A stretch of DNA of 64,000 nucleotides from Meira nashicola (Eukaryota; Basidiomycota; Exobasidiomycetes; Exobasidiales; Brachybasidiaceae): positions 1,261,178-1,325,177 of the forward strand of contig BCJU01000001.1 of NCBI GenBank assembly GCA_001600355.1, written 5' to 3'. Below, piece after piece: positions 1 to 10,782 of this stretch (its first letter is position 1; every line of letters begins with the position of its first letter). A model generated the notes under the pieces. The model was not told where the DNA came from, searched no databases, and saw only the letters and a program-made list of their open reading frames with translations. The position numbers and the translations under genes were made by a program.

Positions 1-1732
1 CATCTTTTCATTGATGAATTCCATCTTGGCGAAACTTTGATTAGATGGTGTTGGGATTCAAACAGGAATACCTCCCCATTACGGCCCATTGGATGAGACG
101 CATTTACCAGACAAAGCGCAACATTCTATCTCAGCATTACCATTTAGAAAGAAAAAAAGGTTACGAGCGTGCACCTGGCACTTTGCCAAATTGCGCCCAG
201 TCCCTCCCCTTGTCTCCTTTTTTATTTGTCTGGTAGCGCCGCATTTAAGATTACACTTTCCTATCTTCATATTCACCCAAATCCGATCTTCGAGGATTCT
301 ACTTCGATTTACTCACCTTAGTTAATCTTTCCAATTTATAAGCAAAAGAAGAGTGGATCCGAAGTTATCTTTCTTAATCTTCTTCACAAAGACCGCATTT
401 ACTGCATGCACGCAATATTTTTGTATTTATCTTGAAGGAAAGGGCGGCTGTGATTGATCTTCCGCGTAAATCAGAGGAAGAGATACCTCTGTCTTTCTTG
501 TCGTTATTTATATGAACAATTTGTACAACCACTTCAGTTCATCAGTGTCGGCCCGGAATGAATACGGTGCCGATTATGTTTGGATGTCGTTAATTTAACC
601 CTTCAAGACGGGTTGGCGTTCAAGAGAAAGAATGTTCACCTTGATATTGAGTCGTAGTATCAGATCATTCAACGATTCAGTTGACTGAATGATGTAAGTG
701 AAGAAGAAGAGAGTGATGAAAAAAGGATGCTTTTCCTTCTTGATGTTCATCGGCGATAGGTTTAATTGCGTATGCAATTTACGTAGAACTAATATTAACG
801 TGTATGCATCACGTACATATCCGTGTTTTTCGCTTTTATAGTCAAATAATATTCTCTGCCCGCACGCACTCGATTGTAGAAATGATGTGTAGGTTGCTGG
901 TACGCGAGCGGGCAATATTTCTGTCAATACGAAAAAAGTACACTGGTAAGATGCTCAAGAACGAGACAGCAGTACGTGATTACACACGAGCGTTTTCGTA
1001 CCAGTTATTATGCCTTATTGCCTTCTTGCCTCATTGCACGATTCTCTAATTTTTTTTTTGACATGTGTGCGTGCGCGCAAAGGCTTTCTCTATAGCAAAA
1101 GCGCAACTAATGCTCTGTTTACGTGCCTGATTTTATCGTTCGTTTATTCTCAAGAAGGAAAGGTCCAACTATCTTCCATGAATCATGCTGCTTCTACATA
1201 CATACAATGCATTTGTTCTGGTCTGTTCTTATGCGCGTATACCAATTACTAGCCGATCGTTCCAACGGTGCCACGATAAGATGGTGATTGGACTTATTAA
1301 TTCTGCTTCATCTGATGGAAGTCGAATAACAGATGACATTTTTAAGTTCATGCCGATCAAAGTCTTGATTTGAGATCATAATGGAGATTGGCCTATTGAT
1401 TGACGTTTTCTGCTGAGGATGTATTGGTTTCATGTACCTATGTACTTTAAATAAGACACAATTTTAGTGCATCTCAATTGACGCTAGAAGGAGTGGACAG
1501 GAAGGAAAAAAAGGCGCTTTGCATGCTCACAATGCACAAAGCCGAAATGAATACTAAAGATTAAAATAAATACGTACACATAGTCATTGCCTCTTTAATG
1601 TGAGCACTTTTGCATAAATACATAAATTGAAGTTGGCAAAAAAGAAAGAAAAGGAATTAAGAGCATTCCAGATCAAAGACATGAAATTTGCCATCCACTT
1701 TTATTATTTTTTGTTCATCCTTGAATTTATTG
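1..1732. other. Intergenic region, no gene recognised
   Basis: No reading frame here looks coding. Open stretches are short, lack homology I recognise and mostly begin at non-ATG codons. The right end (about 1560-1732) should hold the 3' untranslated region of the tubulin gene that reads leftward into it. I saw no tRNA arms, tandem array or mobile-element ends. A gene ending just left of the window could own part of this segment. Confidence 0.5.
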
Positions 1733-3262
1733 TCATTCTGCCAACATGGATTCGCCTTCATATCCTCCTTGCGATTCTTGTGGGATATCTTCTTCATAAT
1801 AAGATTCTTGAACGGGTTGTTGTGCTTGTAGAATGGATGGTTGTTCTTCAATGTATTCCTCTTCCACAAGATATTCTTCATCTTCCTCCACACCAGCTTG
1901 TTCGTATTGTTCGTATTCTGCCATCAAATCCAACAAATTGCTCTCTGCTTCAGTGAATTCCATCTCAGACATTCCTTCTTCCAAGTACCAATGCAAGAAA
2001 GCCTTGCGACGGAACATGAGGGTGTATTGATCGTGTGTTCTTCTGAAAAGATCTTTGATGCTTGTAGTGTTTGCAATAAATGTGGCAGACATACGTAATC
2101 CTGGCGGTGGAACGTCACACAAACTTGTTGAGATACAATTGGGCACCCATTGCACAAAGCTGGACGAATGCTTGGTTTGTACGTTCTGCATCTCTTGTTC
2201 CACATCTCTGCTTGAAATCTTACCACGGAAGATGGCAGATACAGTGAGATATTTACCCAATCTAGGATCGATGGCTGCCATCAAATTCTTAGGATCAAAT
2301 CCTTGTTGAGTGAGTTCAGATACTGTCAAATTTTGATAAGCACGAGCACCCGGAGCAACCAAAGGAGCGAATCCAGCAGTGAAGAAATGCAAACGAGGGA
2401 AAGGTACCATATTCACACCCAATTTTCGCAAATCAGAGTTAAGTTGACCGGGGAATCGAAGTGTGGTCGAACATCCGCTCATTGCGTAACTGATGATATT
2501 GTTCAAATCGGTATGCTTTGGTTCTTTTGTTCGTAGTGTTCTTTGACAGATATCGTACAAAGCCTCATTATCCAAGCAGAACGAAAGATCGGCATTTTCG
2601 ACTAATTGATGGAAAGAGAGCGTTGCATTGTAGGGTTCAACAACTGTGTCGGACACCTTTGGAGAGGGTAAAACGGACCAAGTGGCTAACATTCGATCGG
2701 GAAATTCTTCGCGAAGTTTTGTCAAAAGGTTAGTACCCAATCCAGAACCAGTACCACCACCCAAACTGTGAAGGAGTTGGAATCCTTGCAACATATCCGT
2801 CTTTTCTGCTTCTTTACGTGCTACATCCATAATGCTATCGACCAATTCTGCTCCTTCAGTGTAGAAACCTTTTGAAAAGTTATTACCTGCACCTGTTGAT
2901 CCTGCTACGAAATTGTCTGGTCTGAATAAATTACCGCATGGTCCACTTTTGATTTGGTCAAGCGTACCAGGTTCTAAATCCACATTGACGGAACGAGGAA
3001 CATACTTTCCTTCTTGTCCACTTGGTTCAAAAAATACACCAATTTTGGAAAGTTGTGTATCAGGTTGGTCACCTACATATTGACCGTCATTATTCAAACC
3101 GTGTTCGGCTAAGATAGTTTGCCAGAATGATTGTGCGATTTGATTACCGGCTTGACCGACAGCGAAACTGGGCAGAGGGTGTTAGATGTTTAAAAGGTCA
3201 GCATTATGAATAAAAGTATGATTTACGTTCATCCCTCCCACTTACGTTACAAGTTCACGCAT
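1733..3262 (-). CDS. Divergent beta-tubulin with extended C-terminal tail
   Basis: GTP-binding microtubule subunit. Two exons: 3246-3262 encodes MRELV plus two bases, and 3167-1733 carries the rest. The 78-nt intron (3168-3245) starts GTAAG and ends CAG. The product is 483 aa. Visible are the GQAGNQI nucleotide-binding start, the tubulin signature GGGTGSG near residues 142-148, the RFPGQLN and [10 protein letters not shown] segments, and [10 protein letters not shown] near the C-terminus. It is clearly beta-type but departs from canonical beta-tubulin at many normally fixed sites (MREL instead of MREI, GQAG instead of GQCG). Its acidic/Gln-rich tail is about 53 residues, against roughly 20 in the family. 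A separate conventional beta-tubulin probably exists elsewhere in the genome (inference). It is transcribed divergently from the PPR gene. Confidence 0.93.
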
Positions 3263-3739
3263 GGTTGAGTACAAATGAATGGAAATGCGTTGGGTATCGT
3301 GATGAAAGAAGGGAGTTAGATAAGTCTATGTTTGTGCAGTGTTGATTATCACCTTTGGAAGTTTGCACTAAGACCAAGTGTGAAATTGGGTTGTAGGAAA
3401 AAATTACCCCGGCTGTGCGTCAGTATGCCCGTTCGTGTGGAACTTCTTAATTTTTGCACAAAATGCACAGACTTTTGTGTGCGTGTTTATTGTGATCCTT
3501 TTGAGCGCGCGTGTTCAAACGCGCTGAGTTTTTAGTGGACTTTTTTGCTCGGTCTAAAGACTCAAGAAGACTAGGCTAAAAATGTGTTCTTGCATCGGAA
3601 ATTCCATTTGGTGAATTCAACCTCACCTTCTGCCATAAACATATGACGAGCTATGCTTATCAATTCTTCATCATCAGACATATTATTCAGATGATAAAAA
3701 ATACTTTTTGGCGATGATTCTTCGGTAAAATCAAGAAAA
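3263..3739. promoter_or_regulatory. Shared upstream region of the tubulin and PPR genes
   Basis: These 477 bases separate two divergent start codons, so the region must hold both promoters. I found no reading frame worth calling and no clear TATA box at a convincing distance from either start. Confidence 0.4.
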
Positions 3740-5362
3740 ATGTCTCAAAGAATTATCACCGGATCGTTGACCAGATCGATCGGTGCGGCACGTTGGACGC
3801 TTAAACCACAATCGCAATGGGGTTCCGTCCGACAGTCTTCCAATAAGCCTACACCGGTCTCTACAAGGGAGAAGGTCATTTCTCGTCCCACAATTGTCGC
3901 TAGTAAAGGAAACAAACAGTCCAAATTCCGTCATAGTCCACCTTTGGAGTTGCCCAAGCTCGATGGCCATCAGGAAAAAGTGCGACAAATTGTGCATTCA
4001 GCTTTGAGAAGAGATAGGATCGAGGTTGAAAAGTGGCCTTCGCTAGAAAGGTTTGTTGATGCATCTATTGTTCAGGATGTGGTTGCAGTCAAGGGTTGTC
4101 TGAGAGGTATATGCTCTGACCTGGCAAAGAAGGATCAAACGACATCGTTATTGGAAGGTGTTGAAAAGTTGGATCCGCTTTACGTACAATTGTCGACAGA
4201 ATCTGAAGAAACAATCCTACAGATCGTACACAAACTTTCTTCAACCTTTTCAGATGTACCAGGAAGCGTATTTGATACATTATTTGCACGATATTATGGT
4301 GTTGGCCTCCTTTCCTACGCGGAGCGGCTGTCTGATATAATTGGAGGATCAGGATATCCCATCGTCAAACATCGTGCAAATCTACTTTGCATTAAACTAA
4401 AGTGTAAACAGTACAAGGATTATTGGGAAGCGTTTGAAGAGTATCAACTTGTACGTGATTGGTGCTTGAAACGAGATATCAAGGATATATTCGTGGTAAA
4501 AGATTGGTTTCGAATAATTTACAACCTGACAAAAGCCGAAATACAGGATACAATCAATACACCTTCTCTGCCCATAGAAATAACCTTTGAACTTTTGGAC
4601 GATCATAACAAGTATGTGCAAATAGAAAATTCCAATTTATATCTCAAACTTCAATGCCTATTTTTGGATCACTACGCCAAAAAAGCGTCCCAAGCCCTCG
4701 GTCCGGAATGGGTTCTTTATCATCAGCAGATCATCGTCGGTATGCATGAAGCATTGGTTGAACGATACGGCGTAGATTTGAAGGGAAACGTTGCTGTTTT
4801 TACCTCTTTGCTTGAAGCATATGGACGTGTAGGCTTACCTCAATCAGCCATGGAGGTATGGAACAGGATGATCACTTCAGACGTTGGAGTCAACAGTATC
4901 GCATTATCAGTCATTTTCGATAATTGTGGCCGTCTCAATCGCTTATCTGATGCACGCAGAATCTTTGCTTGGCTAGAGCATAGTGAACGAGTTGATGAAT
5001 TGATGGACAAGAACGTTTGGCATTCATGGCTAGAATGTTTGTGCAGATGTGGAGCGCTACGAGAAGCACTGCATTATGCTTTCGATCTAATGGAACCTGC
5101 TCTACGAAAGCGAGCAGAAGTTTTACAAGATCAAAAAAGAATATCAAGATCATTCAACACGATTAGTGACGGTCTATTTATGAATCAACCAGATGTCAAG
5201 ACGTTCAATTTGCTATTATCCTTTTCCAGATCTAGAAGAAATCGCGATTCTTATGGCTCGCGAGAACCTGCAATTCATGCAGAGATAGTACGGCGAATTA
5301 ACGAAGATTATCCTAACGTTTCACCATACATTCCAAACCACCTCTTTACCCTCCAAAGCTGA
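3740..5362 (+). CDS. Mitochondrial pentatricopeptide-repeat-like protein
   Basis: Intronless 540-aa protein, probably an RNA-binding factor for mitochondrial transcripts. The first 40 residues are rich in Arg, Ser and Gln with no acidic residue, as in a matrix-targeting presequence. Residues about 360-480 show helical-hairpin repeats of PPR style (for example VAVFTSLLEAYGRVGLPQSA, then a second unit with SVIFDNCGRLNRLSDARRIF). The N-terminal half is helical but not assignable. The first in-frame ATG follows an A-rich leader and is used as the start. Part of its 3' end is duplicated downstream as a decayed copy at 5719-6274. Its precise RNA target cannot be inferred. Confidence 0.75.
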   Translation: MSQRIITGSLTRSIGAARWTLKPQSQWGSVRQSSNKPTPVSTREKVISRPTIVASKGNKQSKFRHSPPLELPKLDGHQEKVRQIVHSALRRDRIEVEKWPSLERFVDASIVQDVVAVKGCLRGICSDLAKKDQTTSLLEGVEKLDPLYVQLSTESEETILQIVHKLSSTFSDVPGSVFDTLFARYYGVGLLSYAERLSDIIGGSGYPIVKHRANLLCIKLKCKQYKDYWEAFEEYQLVRDWCLKRDIKDIFVVKDWFRIIYNLTKAEIQDTINTPSLPIEITFELLDDHNKYVQIENSNLYLKLQCLFLDHYAKKASQALGPEWVLYHQQIIVGMHEALVERYGVDLKGNVAVFTSLLEAYGRVGLPQSAMEVWNRMITSDVGVNSIALSVIFDNCGRLNRLSDARRIFAWLEHSERVDELMDKNVWHSWLECLCRCGALREALHYAFDLMEPALRKRAEVLQDQKRISRSFNTISDGLFMNQPDVKTFNLLLSFSRSRRNRDSYGSREPAIHAEIVRRINEDYPNVSPYIPNHLFTLQS

Positions 5363-5718
5363 GAGTAAATATGTAGAGATTGTACAATATTTCAACTTTT
5401 TCTTGTATTATATCATTTGGATCCAATGCCTCGTTATGAATGCATTTAGCAAGCTTTTATTCCATGAATGGTTTCTATTCAGCCACTCGAATATATGAGA
5501 ATATATTTGCTGTAATTGATAAGGTGTAACAATATAAATGCTATGACAAGAGAACAAGAAATGAGGTGATTTTTGCGTTAAAGTATGTAAATTGGTTTTC
5601 GGGTCGGACAAAGGGAGGTAACAAGGACGCTAATGAATTAGCGGATAGAAGTGGGTAAACCAACACTGGGCGCCAGAGCAGTGCTTCCTTTGAAGCAGCC
5701 TCAATAAAATGAACATTT
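5363..5718. other. Spacer between the PPR gene and its partial copy
   Basis: It holds the 3' untranslated region of the PPR gene. I see no open frame or element ends that would explain how the downstream duplicate arose. Confidence 0.4.
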
Positions 5719-6274
5719 ATGCATCCCTTTGATCAACCTTCTCGACATCAACACGACGCAAAAAAAATCTTTGCTTGGATACAACATAGCGAACGCTCTT
5801 TGGAGCTAACTGACAAAAATGTTTGGGATTCATGGTTGGAGTGCTTGTGCAGATGTGGCGAACTTCAAGAAGCCATGCACTATACATTCAATGACATGGA
5901 GCCCGCATTGCGAAAGCGTGCAGAGTGCTCAAGTACAACCGATCAAGCACTACAAGCAAACATATTTATTATGAAACGATAAAAGCGAGCTTACGAGGAG
6001 GAATAACAATGAGCATGCTGAGAAACAAAAATACTTCAGCGGATTTACAGAAGAGCTGCAACAGCTCAAAAGATATTCATCTAAGGGTCTCTCAACGTAC
6101 GGGCCGAATGTCAAAACTTTTAATTTGCTGTTAGGCTTCGCTCACTCAAAGGTTAACAACAATTCTTACGGTTTCACTCATCCTTGATTGCACGCTGAAA
6201 TCATACATCGACTTCATATAGATTACTCTGAGCTCTTGCCCTTCATCAATCCAATTTGTCTAATAGCACCTTAA
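5719..6274 (+). pseudogene. Decayed partial duplicate of the PPR gene 3' end
   Basis: Translated in three frames, this stretch reproduces the last 160 or so residues of the upstream PPR protein in the same order. About 5740-5920 gives KKIFAWIQHSER, NVWDSWLECLCRCG and MEPALRKRAE, matching the parent almost residue for residue. After the MEPALRKRAE segment a one-base change shifts the frame. Around 6105-6160 a further frame gives NVKTFNLLLGF, again parental, and a TGA interrupts it near 6186. The copy has lost its N-terminal two thirds and carries at least two frameshifts and one stop, so it cannot encode the parent's function. It is a tandem, same-strand remnant. Confidence 0.85.
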
Positions 6275-6368
6275 AGTTTTGCTAGATCAATTCACCATTT
6301 CGCTGGTGCTGACTCTCAATATATATACATCTGTACACTATGTAAGCTTTTAATTATTGTATGCACAT

Positions 6369-8504
6369 CTAATCCAACTCTTCTGCACGAATGCCTTCTT
6401 TAAGCGTACTTTTGCGAATTATCCACGTTGCCATGGCATTCCAATCATTGTGTTGAATTCCAAGCTTTTCCATCACATCCCATTGACCTTGAACGAACAT
6501 ATCGGGAATTTCAAATTGCGTGTTTGGGCACCCCTCAATTGCTTCAAGCTCCTTAACGATGTATTCTCTTCGCACTTCACGGACGATAGACATTGAACGT
6601 TCGTTTGAAGTGCAAACGAATACACTTTCGTCATGCTCTTCATCCTCCCCATCTCTGCTTTGAGGCATATCACTGGGCGCGGGTGATGACTTTGCCCGAC
6701 GATTTCGTATCGTAGCACTGTTTCTACACTCTCGATTAGCAAAAGGGCCTGTGAATGTGCGAGAACGAGTACGTGGTTCGACTACGTTTTTTGCAGGAGA
6801 TTTGGCTCTCGTCTTTATTTTTACATTGTATGCCTTTCTTTCAGCTTTTGATTCAGGGATGTACTCGTCATCCGTATCTCCTTCCGCATCTTCATCATCG
6901 AGACCATCAAATGACGTCAGTTCGGAAGAATCATCGCAATATGTTGTATTAATATCGTCTTTCGACTCGTTGGAAACATCGGATTTGCCACTTTGTGGGT
7001 CTTCAAAAGTGTCATCTTGATTCACTTTCTTGGCTTTTTTCTCTTTTGGTAAAGCAGAATGGGAAACACTTCTTTTTCGACTTCTCTTTGATGTACCACC
7101 ACTTGGCTTTACATAACTTCGTTCTTTGTTTGATTTACACATGATTGGCTTGTTCTTGATCAGTTCGAGAGCTGCATCCATAATTCGACATTGTGCCTCT
7201 ACCCATTGCAAGTGACAAATCCAGAAGTAGCGAGCTTTCCCGTCTTGCACAGAAGGCAGTTGAGAGAAAAAGTGGATTGCGACTGAATTGCCAACTTTAA
7301 AACGGGATCGTGCTGCGGAAAAACTGACGACTTTGAAGTGTGGCAACTGCATACATTCAAAACAAACATGTGCTTTACTTGGCTCATGCATCACAATACG
7401 CTTCCATCTTGTGCAAAAAGAGCACCATCCGTGAGAATGGGGCCACAAATACACCCATGCAGATTTCTTGCTCTGTTCCTCGTCTCGAACAGGGAACGTT
7501 GTTTTCCACCATTCATCGTCCAAACGATGATAAATTGATGGCGATGAAAGAGCAAATGACAGAGCGTCCGTCTCGGTGAGGTGACTGGCAATCTTGTTAA
7601 CAATCTTTTTGTTGAAAATGGTCTGAAGCAGCACATTTTGTGTCAAAGACGATCGTTTGACACTTTTTGAAGTCACTACCTCACGAGCATACTGCGTCGG
7701 ACCAACAGTGCTGGCATTGTACAAAGCACGATATTGAGGTGGTAATGTTTTGGGTTGTGTTTGATCACAATTGCGTCCGTCAAAGATTGGAAGGAGTTGA
7801 GTGCTGTGCTGCTCAGCAAGTTTTGCGTATAATTCTTCGGATAATCTATGTTGCGTCTTGGTAGGCAAAAGTGACTTTCGGTGTGCGTGCTTTGGTACGG
7901 GTGGCGGTGGCATGCGACATGACTCATTAGCTTTGATTGCATTTGGATGGCCTTCATGAGTTTTTGTAGAAACAATTTGTGCTTGTGGCTGTAGAGCATT
8001 CATTGAAGCAAAAGCAGCCGGTCCACTCGCTCGACGGGGCGTATATGCGATGATGTTTGGATGAGTATTAGTAGGAGAAATCATTGAGATTGAGGTTGGC
8101 TGAAAATCGATCGCTGAGTGAGGGCTATTGGATGCAAAAGTGTGACCGTTTCCATCATCACAGAATAAAGGGAGTGATTGACGACTTTTGTTTGACATTC
8201 GAGTTGGTGTAGATTGATTTGCCATCCACGAAGGAGGAGAATTCAAATTCCTACCTTCCGGTGTCCAATCGAATGGCATAGGATAAGGCAATTGTTCGGA
8301 TGTTTTTGGAGTTGATTGAGTTTGCATAGTAGAAGAAAAAGGGCTGTAAAACTCGTTTGGATATTGTTCTTGACCGTATACATCTCTCGTATGCGAGTTA
8401 TCTTCGTTTGAAGGGACGAGCGTGGGCGTGTTTAAGTATGTATCGTCGCACCATGCCATACGCGGATCAATAGCTGCAGTTGATGCAGTCATATTAGTGA
8501 GCAT
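6369..8504 (-). CDS. F-box-like / zinc-binding nuclear protein, unrecognised family
   Basis: Intronless 711-aa protein. Residues 1-290 are low-complexity and rich in Ser, Thr, Pro and Gln. Residues about 296-345 resemble an F-box (IVNKIASHLTETDALSFALS, then a WW-containing segment). They run directly into a Cys-pair module at about 362-385 (CSFC, then CFEC), probably a zinc ribbon. A basic patch at about 470-495 (KRSRKR, KEKKAKK) looks like a nuclear localisation signal. It is followed by acidic stretches (DGLDDEDAEGDTDDEY) and a second basic region. The C-terminal 80 residues are ordered. If the F-box is real it would be an SCF adaptor; equally it may be a basidiomycete-specific chromatin or transcription factor. 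The start is the first ATG; a second ATG follows four codons later. Confidence 0.7.
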   Translation of the reverse strand: MLTNMTASTAAIDPRMAWCDDTYLNTPTLVPSNEDNSHTRDVYGQEQYPNEFYSPFSSTMQTQSTPKTSEQLPYPMPFDWTPEGRNLNSPPSWMANQSTPTRMSNKSRQSLPLFCDDGNGHTFASNSPHSAIDFQPTSISMISPTNTHPNIIAYTPRRASGPAAFASMNALQPQAQIVSTKTHEGHPNAIKANESCRMPPPPVPKHAHRKSLLPTKTQHRLSEELYAKLAEQHSTQLLPIFDGRNCDQTQPKTLPPQYRALYNASTVGPTQYAREVVTSKSVKRSSLTQNVLLQTIFNKKIVNKIASHLTETDALSFALSSPSIYHRLDDEWWKTTFPVRDEEQSKKSAWVYLWPHSHGWCSFCTRWKRIVMHEPSKAHVCFECMQLPHFKVVSFSAARSRFKVGNSVAIHFFSQLPSVQDGKARYFWICHLQWVEAQCRIMDAALELIKNKPIMCKSNKERSYVKPSGGTSKRSRKRSVSHSALPKEKKAKKVNQDDTFEDPQSGKSDVSNESKDDINTTYCDDSSELTSFDGLDDEDAEGDTDDEYIPESKAERKAYNVKIKTRAKSPAKNVVEPRTRSRTFTGPFANRECRNSATIRNRRAKSSPAPSDMPQSRDGEDEEHDESVFVCTSNERSMSIVREVRREYIVKELEAIEGCPNTQFEIPDMFVQGQWDVMEKLGIQHNDWNAMATWIIRKSTLKEGIRAEELD

Positions 8505-9823
8505 ATTGGGAAAAGTGGATTAGGAGGAAAGAAGATGAAGAGCGGGAGTTTTGATTTGACGGAGTCTCATTTGGCGAAAATGAAATTCATAGATGGGTTT
8601 TATACTTTTTGTCGATCATCATGAGTTATCAACACTCCATCAAGAAAAATGGGGAGATTATTTTTCTCACTGAATTTCTCCCCATCAGCGGAGAATATAT
8701 GAAAATGTGGAAAATTGAACTGATTACGGGGTATATGCCCCACTTTTTTTTTCTTCTGGACGGATCAAATTGAATCTCAGTCTGATACTTTTTTCAAATA
8801 AATACGCGTTTAACGCCTCCATCAGATGTCGCAATGAAAAGAACATTCGCTTCGACACAATAAATCGATTGCTTTCATGCGATCACCGGATTTTGTCACC
8901 TTTTCATGCACCGTTCAAATGAAAAGCCTACTTGTCCTGTCGGAAGGCTTTCTGCGACCATGCATAAATTTGTGCTAAACATTATTTTCTCAATTGCTAG
9001 GAAGAGAATTTTACGAACACAAATACACAACGTATTTGATTGAAAAGCAAATAAATTTTACGATAAAGTCACAGTTGAGCATGAATACGAACTTAGTCGG
9101 AAGATCTTTTCTTGGAAAATGACGAATCACATGAAGAAGAGAAATTTCTGAAGAACTGAATCATAGCTTGGGAATTTCGGTGAGCCTACTCTTTGTCTGC
9201 AGATATTGTCAAATATCATACTTGCAACCTTCGGGCCGTGTCGAGATGCGCCCAAGTCTCGTCATTGCTACCGTGATTGCTCATTTTGTCCCCATTTCTC
9301 GGACCGCTGTAAACCGATTTCAGTCCCCAGCTCACTTACCTTTGCTTGTTTGCGTGTATCTGAGAACTGAGATGCCTCACTCATTATGCTAGACTTGCAG
9401 GGTAGTCATGCGTATTACGCGTACAGCCAAGACGGCAAAGAAATCCGCACGATATAACGTGACTCTAAGTTCCTCCATTCAAGTAAAATTGAAAAGACAT
9501 GTTGCGCTTCTATCACGTGTTACACGCCGCGGCAGACTCAGCGCGTTTTAGCATCCTGGCCATACCGCAATGCATTCATTGAGTATAAGGTCTGCACATT
9601 TGTATTCGTTTTCAATACATTTTCTACGCGAAGATCTGTATTCTGTACACAAACCTATTGAAACCCGCGCGAGAAGGGTGGAAAGTCTTCTTGAACGCTT
9701 AACACATACATTCAAGCACACAGACGCATTGCAAGCCTGTTCCAAAAAAACTCACAATCATCATCAATCCAATTCGATCGACCACCACCACCCGACTTAA
9801 TACCATAATACATATTCAACAAT
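8505..9823. promoter_or_regulatory. Upstream region shared by the F-box-like gene and RPS5
   Basis: This 1.3-kb divergent intergenic region has no credible open frame. Near RPS5 it becomes rich in C and A, with a short CCACCACC run at about 9780-9794, just ahead of the start codon. No tRNA or repeat was seen. Confidence 0.4.
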
Positions 9824-10782
9824 ATGTCTAGACCAGGTGTACCAGCCAATATCGCCAATGTGTCCGCACCTGTTGCAGGTAGCGTAAAGATGTTCGGTAA
9901 ATGGGATGCAAGTGAAGTGGAAGTGAAGGATATCTCTTTGACCGATTATATCGCTTTGCGTAACGCCGTTTACGTTCCACACACCGCTGGCCGTTATGCC
10001 AACAAATCTTTCAAGAAGGCCACAATGCCAATCGTTGAACGTTTGGTCAACTGGTAAGTGTTAGAGGGAAGATTGAGGTGGAAGAGGATGTGTAGAGGTA
10101 GCTGTGAGGATAGAGACAGTATCGACAGCGTGATCTACGGTTGATATGTGAGCTGTAGCTATTCGGCATTTTTGATGGATTATGTCGGTGCCCGTATGAT
10201 CTCGACAAAGGTACGACTACAAATCACTTTTACAGGACCTTCTTCTTCAAGTGTGGGGACAATAAAACAAGAAAAGCAGAGCTGGACAACTATATCATCT
10301 TTCTCCATTACACACACATTCTCTTCCGCTTTAGTTAAGCTTATCACCCATGTGGCAATGTACTAACTATCTCTTTCCTCACTTCTCACAGCCTCATGTT
10401 CCACGGCCGTAACAACGGTAAAAAATTGATGGCCGTCCGCATTGTTCAACACGCCTTCGAAATCATTCACTTGCTCACCGACCTAAACCCAATCCAAGTT
10501 TTGGTTGATGCTGTCATCAACACTGGTCCACGTGAAGACTCCACCCGTATCGGAAGTGCAGGTACCGTCCGTCGTCAAGCTGTTGATGTTTCACCTTTGC
10601 GCCGTGTCAACCAAGCTATTGCTTTGATCACTACCGGTGCTCGTGAATCTGCATTCCGTAACGTCAAGACCATTGCTGAATGTCTTGCTGATGAATTAGT
10701 CAACGCAGCAAAGGGATCTTCCAACTCTTACGCTATTAAAAAGAAGGATGAATTGGAACGTGTTGCCAAGTCCAACCGATAA
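9824..10782 (+). CDS. RPS5: 40S ribosomal protein S5 (uS7)
   Basis: Small-subunit ribosomal protein uS7, which binds the 3' major domain of 18S rRNA near the exit site. Exon 1 is 9824-10053 and exon 2 is 10392-10782. The 338-nt intron (10054-10391, GTAAGT to CACAG) splits a Cys codon. The 206-aa product carries the invariant [38 protein letters not shown] and C-terminal [20 protein letters not shown] blocks. The length matches the family (about 204-225). A single long intron in a ribosomal protein gene is a usual fungal arrangement. I looked in it for C/D-box motifs of a hosted snoRNA and found none that convinced me. Confidence 0.97.

Noticed and set aside
10054..10391. snoRNA within the RPS5 intron
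   Set aside because: No C box plus D box pair, and no convincing H/ACA tail, could be found by eye.
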